Assembly (NCBI GenBank): GCA_947346365.1
Contig: CANAAV010000007.1
Location: 1 to 64,000, forward strand
Length of the DNA stretch: 64,000 nt
Source of the DNA: an uncultured Flavonifractor sp.
GTDB taxonomy: Bacteria; Bacillota; Clostridia; Oscillospirales; Oscillospiraceae
Direction: 5' to 3'
Under the pieces are notes generated by a model. The model was not told the DNA's origin and did not search any database. It was given only the letters and a program-made list of their open reading frames with translations. Below are positions 35,064 through 43,536 of the stretch, piece after piece; position 1 is the first letter of the stretch; each line of letters begins with the position of its first letter. The translations under genes were made by a program, and so were the position numbers.

Positions 35064-35780
35064 ATGCAAAGGCCAAAAAGGCTGCGCCCAGGGGACACGT
35101 TCGCGGTTGTCAGCCTCTCCTGGGGCGGCCTGGTCTCCTTTTATGGGCCCAGCGTCATGGGCGAGTTCGGCGAGTACGTGGAGATGCCCGGCTATACGCG
35201 AAAAGCCGTTTCCGATATCCTTTTTGGCGCGTGGGAGCGGTACAGCCTTCCGCCCAGCGGGGAATGGACCGACAGCCACATCCCCTGGGGGGAGGAAAAT
35301 ATCCATACGCCCTACGCCATGAAAAAGGACCTGCGCGGCTATGAGGTGCTCAACGGCGCCGGAAAAGCCCGGGGGCATCTGCTGGGCGGATGTCTCGACG
35401 GATTTATGATGCTCTCCGGCACACGGCTGTGGCCCCCCCTCCAGGCGTGGAAGGGCGCCATCCTTTTTGTCGAGACAAGCGAGGAGAAGCCCTCGCCGGA
35501 TTTTGTCAAGCGGACCTTTCGGAATCTTGCGGCCCAGGGCATTTTAAAGGTCCTGCATGGAATCATTGTGGCCAAGCCCCAGGATGAGGTATACTATGAG
35601 CAGTATAAGGCCTCTATCCTCCAAGTGGCGGTACCCGAGGAGGCTTTGAGAGATCTGCCTATTTTTTATAATGTAAATTTTGGACACGCCAAGCCCATTG
35701 GAATCATTCCTTACGGCATCCAGGCAGAGTTAAACTGTGGGCGCAGAACTATCACGTTTTTAGAGTGCCCCACCGTATGA
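35064..35780 (+). pseudogene. LD-carboxypeptidase (S66/MccF family) with internal deletion
   Basis: 238 codons, ATG at 35064 after GGAAAGGAGAG. Full S66 enzymes are about 340 aa. Here the N-terminal RLRPGDTFAVVSLSWGG (residues 6-22) joins directly to LVSFYGPSVMGEFGEY, skipping about 100 residues that normally include the GYSD segment with the nucleophilic Ser. The later Glu (ILFVETSEE) and His (NVNFGHAKPIGIIPYG) are kept. The reading frame is intact, but the product should be catalytically dead. It lies in the SOS-box transcript ahead of lexA. I read it as an in-frame deletion derivative on the way to loss. Confidence 0.8.
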
Positions 35781-35810
35781 AACACAGTGGGAAGCGCCGG
35801 GCCAGGTCTT

Positions 35811-35852
35811 ATCTGAAAATGGGAATACGACCGGCGGCGAAGGATTATCACG
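35811..35852 (+). repeat. Possible degenerate MITE end
   Basis: The stretch around TGAAAATGGGAATA with GGCGGCGAAGGATT resembles the first 45 bp of the MITE at 15005 (TGAAAAATGGGAATA with AGGGCGAGGGATT) but lacks the outer TAGGCC and several bases. It sits between the decayed carboxypeptidase and lexA. Chance similarity cannot be ruled out. Confidence 0.3.
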
Positions 35853-35880
35853 TTTGGCACTACATTGAGGAGGGTCCGCT

Positions 35881-36492
35881 ATGAAATCCCTATCTCCAAA
35901 GCAGCAGCAGATTTACGACTATATTGTTGACTTTTCCGCCCAGCATGGCTATCCCCCCTCCGTGCGGGAAATTGGGGAGTACGTAGGTCTCAAATCCCCT
36001 TCCACTGTGCATTTCCACCTGAAGGGACTCAAGGCCGCCGGATTTATCAGCCAGCAGGAGGGCAAAACCCGCGCCATTACCGTCAACGTCCCCCGGCGGG
36101 AAGAGCTTTTGGCGCAGGAACGGGCCGACCAGGTCCCGGTGGTGGGCAGCGTCGCCGCCGGCTCTCCCATCCTGGCCCAGGAGTGCATTGAGGACTATCT
36201 GACTTTTGACACCGGCGGGCTCAGCGGCGAGCACTTTGCCCTGCGGGTGCGGGGAGAATCCATGAAATACGCCGGCATCCTTCCCGGCGACCTGGTGGTC
36301 GTCCACCAGCAGCAGGACGCCTACAACGGCGAAATTGTGGTGGCCATGCTGGAGGACGAGGCCACGGTTAAGACCCTGCGCCGGAAAAACGGCCACACCT
36401 GGCTGCTGCCGGAAAACCCGGAATACGACCCCATCGACGGCGACGGCTGCCAAATTCTGGGGCGGGTTGTGGCGGTAATCCGGCGGTATTGA
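35881..36492 (+). CDS. lexA: LexA repressor
   Basis: 203 aa. A winged helix-turn-helix (PPSVREIGEYVGLKSPSTVHF, residues 25-45) and a self-cleaving serine protease domain: cleavage site Ala93-Gly94 in VAAGSPI, catalytic Ser127 (GESMKYAG) and Lys164 (ATVKTL). It represses DNA-damage genes until RecA filaments trigger autocleavage. GAGGAGGG precedes the ATG. The only SOS box seen nearby is 0.9 kb upstream (34969), beyond the decayed carboxypeptidase gene. Confidence 0.97.
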   Translation: MKSLSPKQQQIYDYIVDFSAQHGYPPSVREIGEYVGLKSPSTVHFHLKGLKAAGFISQQEGKTRAITVNVPRREELLAQERADQVPVVGSVAAGSPILAQECIEDYLTFDTGGLSGEHFALRVRGESMKYAGILPGDLVVVHQQQDAYNGEIVVAMLEDEATVKTLRRKNGHTWLLPENPEYDPIDGDGCQILGRVVAVIRRY

Positions 36493-36529
36493 GCCGCCGG
36501 GCCTATACTATGAGCTTGGAGGAACCGAT

Positions 36530-36715
36530 ATGGGAAAAAAGGACCGCTTTCAGATCATCTACACCCAGGGCGTAACGGAGATCACCCGCATTTTGCTGGA
36601 TACCCACACTGGGGCGCTCTACCTGCAAACCCTCTGCGGCTACGCCGGAGGCCTCACCCCCCTGCTGGACAAAGACGGCGCCCCCATGCGCTGGGAGGCG
36701 GAGGGCGAGTCATGA
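36530..36715 (+). CDS. DUF6440 family small protein
   Basis: 61 aa. RFQIIYTQGVTEITRILLDT and GGLTPLLDKDG are the hallmark segments of this small family of unknown function. TTGGAGGAA precedes the ATG; the end overlaps the exonuclease start by 4 bp (ATGA), so they are coupled. Confidence 0.8.
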   Translation: MGKKDRFQIIYTQGVTEITRILLDTHTGALYLQTLCGYAGGLTPLLDKDGAPMRWEAEGES

Positions 36716-37464
36716 AGCTGATCTCTTGGAACGTCAACGGCCTGCGGGCCTGTATGGGCAAGGGCTTTCTGGACTTTTTCAACAGCGCGGACGCGGACAT
36801 GTTCTGCCTTCAGGAGACCAAGCTCCAGCCGGAGCAGATTCAGCTGGAGCTGCCCGGCTATAGGCAGTATTGGAACAGCGCCCAGAAAAAGGGCTACTCC
36901 GGCACGGCGCTGTTTACCCGCGTGCCGCCTCTTTCAGTAACGTCTGGAATAGGTATTCCCGCACATGACAGCGAGGGCCGGGTGATTACGGCGGAGTTTG
37001 AGCCCTGGTACCTGGTGACCTGCTACACGCCCAACGCCCAGCGGGGGCTTACCCGGCTGGATTACCGCATGGCCTGGGAGGACGCCTTTCTGGCCTACTT
37101 GCTGGATTTAGACCGGCGCAAACCGGTGGTGCTGTGCGGGGATTTGAACGTCGCCCACCAGGAGATCGACTTAAAAAACGCCAAGTCCAACCGGGGCAAC
37201 GCAGGCTTCACCGATGAGGAGCGGGAGAAAATGACCCGCCTGCTCTCCAGCGGCTTTACCGACAGCTTCCGCCGCCTCTATCCGGACCGGACGGGGGCCT
37301 ATTCCTGGTGGAGCTACATGTACCACGCCCGGGAGAACAACGCCGGATGGCGGATTGACTACTTTATCGTCTCCGACCGCCTGGCCCCCCGCATCACCCA
37401 GGCGGAGATCTACAGCGGCGTTTACGGCAGCGACCACTGCCCCGTGGGACTGGAGCTGATGTAA
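36712..37464 (+). CDS. xth: Exodeoxyribonuclease III family AP endonuclease
   Basis: 250 aa. EEP-fold nuclease: KLISWNVNGLRA at the start (Asn7), LQETKLQ (metal-binding Glu), CGDLNVAHQEIDL (catalytic Asp and Asn) and the C-terminal YGSDHCPVGLEL (catalytic Asp-His). It incises DNA at abasic sites and trims 3' ends. Placement close downstream of lexA fits DNA repair. Confidence 0.95.
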   Translation: MKLISWNVNGLRACMGKGFLDFFNSADADMFCLQETKLQPEQIQLELPGYRQYWNSAQKKGYSGTALFTRVPPLSVTSGIGIPAHDSEGRVITAEFEPWYLVTCYTPNAQRGLTRLDYRMAWEDAFLAYLLDLDRRKPVVLCGDLNVAHQEIDLKNAKSNRGNAGFTDEEREKMTRLLSSGFTDSFRRLYPDRTGAYSWWSYMYHARENNAGWRIDYFIVSDRLAPRITQAEIYSGVYGSDHCPVGLELM

Positions 37465-37479
37465 GGCCGGCGGCAAACT

Positions 37480-37508
37480 TTGTCCGGCTTTGTATCGCAC
37501 TTTACATT
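37480..37508 (+). promoter_or_regulatory. Candidate promoter of ilvE
   Basis: TTGTCC (37480-37485), 17 bp, TACATT (37503-37508), about 65 bp before ilvE. Confidence 0.45.
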
Positions 37509-37573
37509 CTTTTCGTCTGCCTACTGCCATACTTGGGGCAGACGCCAATTGATTCAATAAGGAGGCCGCTGCT

Positions 37574-38638
37574 ATGAAAGAATATCCTGTTCAGCGCTGC
37601 GCTGCGGGCAAGCCCAAGCCGGATCCGGACACCCTGGTGTTTGGCCGCACCTTCACCGACCATATGTTTCTCATGGATTACACCGCCGGTCAGGGCTGGC
37701 ATGGCGGCCGCATCGTCCCATACGGCCCTATCTCTCTGGAGCCCTCCGCCATGGTGTTTCACTACGCTCAGGAGGTCTTTGAGGGCATGAAGGCTTACCG
37801 CGCCCCCGACGGCGGGGTACAGCTCTTCCGCCCCGCAGAAAACATCAAGCGCGTCAACAGCTCCTGTGAGCGCATGTGCATTCCGCCCCTGGATGAGGAG
37901 GACGCCCTGGCAGCCATCGAGCAGCTGGTGCGTCTGGAGGCCGGCTGGGTGCCCTCCAAGCCCGGCACCTCTTTGTATATTCGCCCCTTCATCATCGCCA
38001 CCACCCCCAGTCTGGGGGTCCACGCCGCCCACAACTATATTTTCTGCATCATCTGCTGCCCCGTGGGGGCCTACTATGCCGAGGGCATCAACCCCGTGCG
38101 CATCTACGTGGAGAACGACGACGTGCGGGCGGTAAAGGGCGGCACGGGCTACACCAAGTGCGGCGGCAACTATGCCGCCTCCATCCGCGCCGGAGAGCGG
38201 GCCGAGGAGCAGGGCTACGCCCAGGTTCTGTGGCTGGATGGCGTACACCGGAAGTATATCGAAGAGGTTGGCTCTATGAACGTGCTGTTCAAGCTGGACG
38301 GCAAGGTGGTCACACCGGAGCTCACCGGTTCCGTGCTGCCGGGCATCACCCGCAAGTCCTGCCTGGAGCTGCTGCGCAGCTGGAACGTAAGTGTGGAGGA
38401 GCGCCTGATTTCCGCCGAGGAGCTCTTTGCCGCCGCCGAGGCCGGCCGGTTGGAGGAGGCCTTTGGCTCCGGCACCGCCGCGGTGGTCTCTCCCATCGGT
38501 GAGATGGGCTGGGGAGAGCGCCGTGTGGTAGTCAACGGCGGGCAGATCGGTCCCCTGACCCAGAAGCTCTATGACACGCTCACCGGAATTCAGTGGGGCA
38601 CGCAGCCCGATCCCTTCCACTGGGTCGTCAAGCTGTAA
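37574..38638 (+). CDS. ilvE: Branched-chain amino acid aminotransferase
   Basis: 354-aa fold-type IV PLP enzyme that transaminates the keto acids of valine, leucine and isoleucine. HYAQEVFEGMKAYR is the N-terminal signature, the PLP Lys lies in GGTGYTKCGGNYAAS (about residue 196), and FGSGTAAVVSPIGEMGW is the C-terminal phosphate-binding region. AAGGAGG lies before the ATG. Monocistronic, with a terminator at 38664. Confidence 0.96.
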   Translation: MKEYPVQRCAAGKPKPDPDTLVFGRTFTDHMFLMDYTAGQGWHGGRIVPYGPISLEPSAMVFHYAQEVFEGMKAYRAPDGGVQLFRPAENIKRVNSSCERMCIPPLDEEDALAAIEQLVRLEAGWVPSKPGTSLYIRPFIIATTPSLGVHAAHNYIFCIICCPVGAYYAEGINPVRIYVENDDVRAVKGGTGYTKCGGNYAASIRAGERAEEQGYAQVLWLDGVHRKYIEEVGSMNVLFKLDGKVVTPELTGSVLPGITRKSCLELLRSWNVSVEERLISAEELFAAAEAGRLEEAFGSGTAAVVSPIGEMGWGERRVVVNGGQIGPLTQKLYDTLTGIQWGTQPDPFHWVVKL

Positions 38639-38663
38639 TCCCTGCATCACCTGCAAAAGCACC

Positions 38664-38701
38664 TGCGGGCCGTCCTCATGTGAGAGGACGGCCCGCTTTA
38701 T
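38664..38701 (+). terminator. Terminator of ilvE
   Basis: Stem GCGGGCCGTCCTC / GAGGACGGCCCGC followed by TTTATT. Confidence 0.85.
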
Positions 38702-38732
38702 TCCGGCAGTAACCCCCCCTTCTTGGGGTGTG

Positions 38733-38757
38733 TGAACCATTTTCAAACAAGGCTTAA
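38733..38757 (-). repeat. MITE end remnant at the 3' end of the specificity gene
   Basis: Read on the minus strand, TTTTAAGCCTTGTTTGAAAAT matches the terminal repeat of the MITE (TAGGCCTTGTTTGAAAA) with one to two changes; the interior is missing. Its first bases provide the TAA stop codon of the specificity-subunit gene. Confidence 0.55.
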
Positions 38758-40253
38758 AACCGGACGCTGACCGGAATGTCGTTGGCAATCGCATCCACCG
38801 CCTTTTCCAGCAGGTCCTGTAAATATTTCATGGACCGATCAATCTCGTAAATCCCCGCCTCCTGATTATACCCATCGTCATAGGACAAAAAATCGTTCAG
38901 CCCGCAGGGGCCCGGATGGTACGCCGCTTTTGCATTATGGTACAACCTTGTGATCTCCCGCTCCCGCTCCCGCTCCTCGGGAAAATTGGGGAAGCGCAAA
39001 AAGTCCCAGTATTTGATGGCCAGACTCCCGCCGTTGCCGCCTACAGCGTAGGCGCCTACCATCTGTTTGCTGCGGTAATAATCCAGCAGCAGTTTGACAA
39101 ATACGCCCTTTTCAATGCTGTGGGAATGCTGGTTCAGGGTAATGCCGTGTATGTTAGTGATTACGTTCTCCACCTCATCTATCACCACAAAGCTTCGAAA
39201 CGTGCCCTCCGCGCCGAAAATAATGTCCCCCCTGCGCAGGCACAGCAGCTGGTTGCCGTTTCCCAGATATTCATACTGCAGCACGGTCCCGATCTCAGAT
39301 ATATTCATTGGGCGCACCAGCGTATAAAACCCTTCCCGCTTTTCGTCGGAATAAATGCTGGTGCCTATGTTGGATACCTGAAGATTCTGTCCTCTGCTGA
39401 TTTCAAATCCAAGCTCCGTGATCGTCTTTGTACCAAAGGCGTAGTTGTGAATTAAAAATTCATTTTGCTTAAATTTCTCCGCAAACAGCGCCGAATCCAG
39501 CCGCTCCAGCTCCGCCACCTCCCGAAAGGTCGGAAGGGCGTAGCAAAAGCTCTTGGGTCCCTGGTGGTCTCTCAGCTCCTTTTCAATCCGCCGGAGAATT
39601 TCCCGGTGTTTTCTGCGCATCTCTTTTTCCTTGCGGACAATCGCCTGCACCAGCAGCTCCACATATTGGATGCTCCGCTGGGTGTCCCTGTTTGGCATCG
39701 GAATACTGCACTCTAAAAATTTGGTCTTCCCGTGGCGCAGGGTGGACCCTCTCGGAATCAGGTAGTCTATCTGCTGCCTCACAATCTCGCTTTTCATAAA
39801 AGCCAAGAGATAGTGCTTATGTGTGGTAACCGGAAGCCTGTATATTCCGCCGCAGAGCATCGTCCCTGGGTAGTCCCGCTCCAGTATGACGGCCTCCCCT
39901 ACATTGCTGTCCTTGCAGACCAGCACGTCCCCCTCCTTCAGGCCGAATTCCACATAATTCCGGGGGCTGATCGGCTGAAGGGCCTCCCCGCTGGTCTCCG
40001 GCAGGTAGCTGTAGGGCTGAAGAGCCTTTGTCCGCATAAAGGAGCACGCTGACGCTTCCACATAGCTCTCGCTCCCCACTTCGCTGCCCAGATCGGACCG
40101 CTCCAGGCCGCGGTCCAGAAAATCCGACACCCGGCGCAGGTTTTTGTTGGCAATACACAGCGATTTGTACTGGGTGGCGGACAGCGAGTCGCTCCGCGCG
40201 CGGACTTCCCGGAAGGTCGTATAGGGCGGAACGTTAATGTAGCGCTTTTTCAT
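38754..40253 (-). CDS. hsdS: Type I-like restriction-modification specificity subunit (S)
   Basis: 499 aa from the ATG at 40253, which overlaps the stop of the methylase gene by 4 bp. Two target-recognition halves are each followed by a helical spacer: IVRKEKEMRRKHREILRRIEK in the middle is a classic coiled-coil spacer. Second-half features such as ISRGQNLQVSNIG and LRRGDIIFGAEG, and the first-half EGDVLVCKDSNVGE, are typical S-subunit beta segments. It would read a bipartite DNA site for the methylase/nuclease partner. The stop codon lies in a repeat remnant, so the C-terminus may be altered. Confidence 0.88.
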   Translation of the reverse strand: MKKRYINVPPYTTFREVRARSDSLSATQYKSLCIANKNLRRVSDFLDRGLERSDLGSEVGSESYVEASACSFMRTKALQPYSYLPETSGEALQPISPRNYVEFGLKEGDVLVCKDSNVGEAVILERDYPGTMLCGGIYRLPVTTHKHYLLAFMKSEIVRQQIDYLIPRGSTLRHGKTKFLECSIPMPNRDTQRSIQYVELLVQAIVRKEKEMRRKHREILRRIEKELRDHQGPKSFCYALPTFREVAELERLDSALFAEKFKQNEFLIHNYAFGTKTITELGFEISRGQNLQVSNIGTSIYSDEKREGFYTLVRPMNISEIGTVLQYEYLGNGNQLLCLRRGDIIFGAEGTFRSFVVIDEVENVITNIHGITLNQHSHSIEKGVFVKLLLDYYRSKQMVGAYAVGGNGGSLAIKYWDFLRFPNFPEEREREREITRLYHNAKAAYHPGPCGLNDFLSYDDGYNQEAGIYEIDRSMKYLQDLLEKAVDAIANDIPVSVRF

Positions 40254-42388
40254 TGAGCTTCCTCTTTTAAAAACAGTCTCTTCAGGCGGTCCTCCTGCAT
40301 GTTGCACCACTGCCGGAAGGCCTCAACGGTCTCGGTAAATTCCTCGTCTATTTTTGCGGTTCCGTCCCGGTTGATCTCTTTTTCAAAGGTCACGGGATTC
40401 ATTTTAAACTGGCTTTCAAAACATTTTACCTTGTTTTTGGTCTTTACCTCATAGCCGACCTTTTTAATCTCCCGGGAAAATATTTGGTAGTCCCTCCGCT
40501 TGAGCTTTTTCAATTCGCTCTCCTTGGGCTTATACGCCACGATAATCGTCGGCGAAACCCCCGCCTCTGCAAAAATATTGGCCGGAAGGTCGATCATCGC
40601 GACAATTCTCATATTGTCCAGCAGCCACCGTCTGGCTTTCGCGTGGGCGTCGATGGAGGCGATGGAATTTGAGAGCACAATCGCCATTCTCCCATTTTCT
40701 TTCAGCACCCTGACCGCGTTTTCCAAAAAGATGATTCCCATGTCGATTTCCGTCTGCCCGTATTCGTTCCACAGCTCATAGCATTCCGCAATTCCAATAT
40801 CCTTGCTGTCAGGAATCCACGACCGGGCCTTTCCAAAGGGAGGATTTGTCAGCACGATGTCAAACTTTTTCAGGCGCTTTCCGTCTAAACGGTTATCCCA
40901 GTTTCCGTTATAATTATGCAGGCGCTTTTCCGTTCTGGGAATCAGCTTCACGCATCCCCCGCCGCTGTCAAATTTTGTGGCAATGGAGCCCAGCCCGTCG
41001 CTCTGCACCTCAATCGTCGCGTTTCCATCCCCATTGAGCAGCATATTCAGGGTCGCCAGCTTCACCATGTCCTCGTCAATATCCATGCCGAAAATGTTGT
41101 TGTCATTCAGCCTGCCGTCGGATTTCACATAGGATACCGACAGGAAATCCGCGATCCCAACCGTCGGGTCCACAATGCTCTCATTGTGTTTGGGATTGAC
41201 GATGTCCACAATAAAATCAATGATTTGCAGCGGCGTGATAAACTGCGCGTTGTCCACCTTGCTGAATTGGGACGCGAAGCGGTAAAATACCAGCTGGTAC
41301 AGATTGTTTCTCTCCGAGTGGGTAAAGCTGTAATTTTGAAACTGCTTTACAATTTCTATCACCAGCTTCACCTGGTTCTCATTGGTCTGATCGAAGTAGT
41401 TCTCCTCGAGAATTTTCGTATAGGAATTCTTGGCCTCCTTCCGGATATCGTCGATTCTCTCCAAAAACTCCTGCAGCCGGTCGTCCGTAATGGCCGTATA
41501 GCGCTCCTCGTCCGGATTAATATAGTACGCCAGTACCTGCGCATGGTTTTTTTCGTCATATATTTTCAGCGTCAGCATCTGTATGAGGATGTTGTAGCCC
41601 TTTTGATTGACAAGCCCGCATTTGTCCATCGTATGCAGGATTTGATACAGCGCGTCGTTTAAACGCCTGGAATCTGTCTTTGAGATGATTCCCAACTCGC
41701 CCAGCGTCCGCCCGGAATAATCCTTTACGGCTTTCGCGGCGGCGTTATAGTTCACCATCTCTTTAAAGGACAGCAGGTTTGCATAGCCGTCCGGCTGGTC
41801 AAACGCCGGCTCCACCTTGCCCTTGTTCTCCACATTGAACTCATCGCTGAGCCTGTAATACGCTTTGCCCTCCGACTTAAAGAGGTAAAGCCGCCCCTCG
41901 TCATAGAGAATGCCAAACACCGTCGCCCTGGCCGACTCGTTCATATATGGCTTGAGCTGGCTGTTAAACACGCCCTTTACATCCCTGCCGCCCTCTTTTT
42001 TAAATTCAATCGCGCACACCAAATGCTCCTTCAGCCAGTTCAGCTCGTCCCACTTGGAGTCGTCTTTTTTGGCATGCAGCGCCTTATAGTGGGTGAACCA
42101 GTCCGTGCGGTCGAAGATTGCCGCGTCTATTCTCAGCATCGCCGCGTTCTTATTTCCCTTCGGGAGAGCCACCTCCACCCCGATGTAATCCTTAGAGCAC
42201 AGCCCTGCGGCCACAAAGCAGTTCAAAAATTCCCACTTATAGTACTGTTCATTCAGCGATCCGTCTTTTTTGCGCAGGTTTGTCTCCTGCTTCTGCTCCG
42301 TGAGATGCACAGGCAGAAAGCACACAACCTGTCTGTCCAAGCGGTGGCTGGAATAGTATTCCTCACGAAGGTCGTCAAACTTTTTCAT
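40250..42388 (-). CDS. N6-adenine DNA methylase fused to an HsdR_N-like nuclease domain
   Basis: 712 aa. The C-terminal 450 residues are an HsdM-type gamma-class adenine methylase with FGMDIDEDMVKLA (SAM region) and catalytic NPPF in LTNPPFGKA (Asn at about residue 515). The N-terminal 230 residues look like the N-terminal nuclease domain of type I R subunits: RIDAAIFDRTD, then CAIEFKKEGG with Glu128-x-Lys130 (PD-(D/E)xK), then QLKPYMNESARATVFGILYDEGRLYLFK. So cutting and methylation could reside in one chain, with the S subunit for specificity and no separate helicase. Base composition is lower in GC than the surroundings, suggesting transfer. Confidence 0.85.
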   Translation of the reverse strand: MKKFDDLREEYYSSHRLDRQVVCFLPVHLTEQKQETNLRKKDGSLNEQYYKWEFLNCFVAAGLCSKDYIGVEVALPKGNKNAAMLRIDAAIFDRTDWFTHYKALHAKKDDSKWDELNWLKEHLVCAIEFKKEGGRDVKGVFNSQLKPYMNESARATVFGILYDEGRLYLFKSEGKAYYRLSDEFNVENKGKVEPAFDQPDGYANLLSFKEMVNYNAAAKAVKDYSGRTLGELGIISKTDSRRLNDALYQILHTMDKCGLVNQKGYNILIQMLTLKIYDEKNHAQVLAYYINPDEERYTAITDDRLQEFLERIDDIRKEAKNSYTKILEENYFDQTNENQVKLVIEIVKQFQNYSFTHSERNNLYQLVFYRFASQFSKVDNAQFITPLQIIDFIVDIVNPKHNESIVDPTVGIADFLSVSYVKSDGRLNDNNIFGMDIDEDMVKLATLNMLLNGDGNATIEVQSDGLGSIATKFDSGGGCVKLIPRTEKRLHNYNGNWDNRLDGKRLKKFDIVLTNPPFGKARSWIPDSKDIGIAECYELWNEYGQTEIDMGIIFLENAVRVLKENGRMAIVLSNSIASIDAHAKARRWLLDNMRIVAMIDLPANIFAEAGVSPTIIVAYKPKESELKKLKRRDYQIFSREIKKVGYEVKTKNKVKCFESQFKMNPVTFEKEINRDGTAKIDEEFTETVEAFRQWCNMQEDRLKRLFLKEEAQ

Positions 42389-42438
42389 CTCGCAGCTCCT
42401 CTATTGGTCTGTGCCCATTCCACCGCGCCGCCCAAACA

Positions 42439-42476
42439 GGTATGAAAAACGGTCATCCTTTTGGATGACCGTTTTT
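42439..42476 (-). terminator. Terminator between sRNA-like promoter and methylase gene
   Basis: Stem ATGAAAAACGGTCATCC / GGATGACCGTTTTTCAT with a 4-nt loop; the T5 tract lies in the 3' arm on the minus strand. It sits about 50 bp upstream of the methylase ATG. Confidence 0.8.
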
Positions 42477-42627
42477 CATCAGTGGGAACCAAACGCAGGG
42501 GAACCGTTTTCTCTTTTATCCCATGCCAGCGCCCCGGATTACCGGCGCAGCGCCCTGCGGTGAAGCCCTTGCTCCAGGTGCGGAAATCCCTCCCGCCGCG
42601 CCGGATGCTCCGTCCGGGAAAGCCATC
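42439..42627 (-). ncRNA. Candidate small RNA or attenuated leader
   Basis: A perfect sigma-A promoter (42634-42662) should start a minus-strand transcript near 42627 that ends about 190 nt later in the strong hairpin at 42439-42476. No reading frame of note is contained. GC-rich internal stems can be drawn (CCGGA/TCCGG, and GCGCCGG / CCGGGGCGC around a TAAT loop), and GGTTCCC occurs twice. It could be an independent small RNA (I could not match it to SRP, 6S, tmRNA or RNase P from memory) or a terminator-controlled leader of the restriction-modification genes. Confidence 0.5.
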
Positions 42628-42633
42628 CAGTCT

Positions 42634-42662
42634 ATTATAGTGCCGCCCGGCTCCTCTGTCAA
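42634..42662 (-). promoter_or_regulatory. Perfect consensus sigma-A promoter
   Basis: Minus strand TTGACA (42662-42657), exactly 17 bp, TATAAT (42639-42634). It lies in the 3' flank of the HAD gene and points towards the candidate small RNA and the methylase gene. Confidence 0.85.
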
Positions 42663-42720
42663 GTTTGCGCCTAGGCAGCCTGAAGAAAGGCTCCCGCTCG
42701 ATTCATAGTCCCCCTTGCGC

Positions 42721-43536
42721 TTATGTCCCTGCCCAGCCCCGCCGGGCGGCTGTCACAATATCGCCAACGCCGGAGAGCACCATACAGGGCCGGTAGGCAT
42801 ATTTTTTTATGCTCTCCCGGGTAGACACGCCGGAGAGCACCAGCACGGTGGACATGCCGCTCTCCATACCGGAGATTACGTCGGTGTCCATCCTGTCACC
42901 CACCATGACGGCCTCGCCGGAGTGGCACTCCAGCATCCGCAGGCCTGTGCGCATCATCAGCGGGTTCGGTTTGCCGCAGAAATAGGCCTGGGTTCCGGTC
43001 GCCATTTCGATGGGCGCGACCAGCGCCCGGCAGGCGGGAGCAATCCCCTCCTCAATCGGACCGGACACGTCAGAGTTCGCTCCAATCAGCTTGGCGCCTT
43101 TCAAAACCAGGTTGGTAGCCTTTGTCAGCGTGTCCAGAGAATAGGCGCGGCCCTCGCCGACCACCACATAATCCGGACTTACCTCATTCATTGTAATGCC
43201 CGCGTCATACAGCGCGTTCAGCAGTCCCGCCTCACCGATCGCGAAGACCGAGCACCCCGGCGCCTGCTCCTTCAAAAATGCGGCGGTGGCCAGAGCGCTG
43301 GTGTAAAAGTGCTTCTCCGGTACATCCAATCCCATGCGGGAGAGCTTCTGCTGAAGCTCCCGCGGCGTATATCCGCTGTTGTTGGTCAAAAACAGGTACT
43401 CTTTCCTCTCCTCCTGAAGCCATTGGATAAATTCCGCCACCCCCGGCAGGATGCTGTTGCCATGATAAATCACGCCATCCATATCGCAGATGAAGCCTTT
43501 TTTCTCGTTGAAATCGAGCATTTTTTTCTGTTTCAT
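42721..43536 (-). CDS. HAD-IIA hydrolase, NagD/4-nitrophenylphosphatase-like
   Basis: 271 aa. Motif I FICDMDGVIYHGN (nucleophile Asp at about 18), motif II FLTNNSGYTPREL, motif III Lys in CGKPNPLMM, and the metal site VMVGDRMDTDV. Members dephosphorylate small phosphates such as phosphoglycolate, glycerol phosphate or UMP; the substrate is not deducible. Stands alone between the methylase locus and the cell-wall hydrolases. Confidence 0.9.
   Translation of the reverse strand: MKQKKMLDFNEKKGFICDMDGVIYHGNSILPGVAEFIQWLQEERKEYLFLTNNSGYTPRELQQKLSRMGLDVPEKHFYTSALATAAFLKEQAPGCSVFAIGEAGLLNALYDAGITMNEVSPDYVVVGEGRAYSLDTLTKATNLVLKGAKLIGANSDVSGPIEEGIAPACRALVAPIEMATGTQAYFCGKPNPLMMRTGLRMLECHSGEAVMVGDRMDTDVISGMESGMSTVLVLSGVSTRESIKKYAYRPCMVLSGVGDIVTAARRGWAGT

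Noticed and set aside
37465..37573. T-box leader before ilvE
   Set aside because: The gap is only about 110 bp and lacks the conserved T-box core and terminator/antiterminator pair.
42439..42627. Candidate RNA as SRP RNA or tmRNA
   Set aside because: The SRP GGAA-loop core and the tmRNA tRNA-like ends are absent; the identity is left open.
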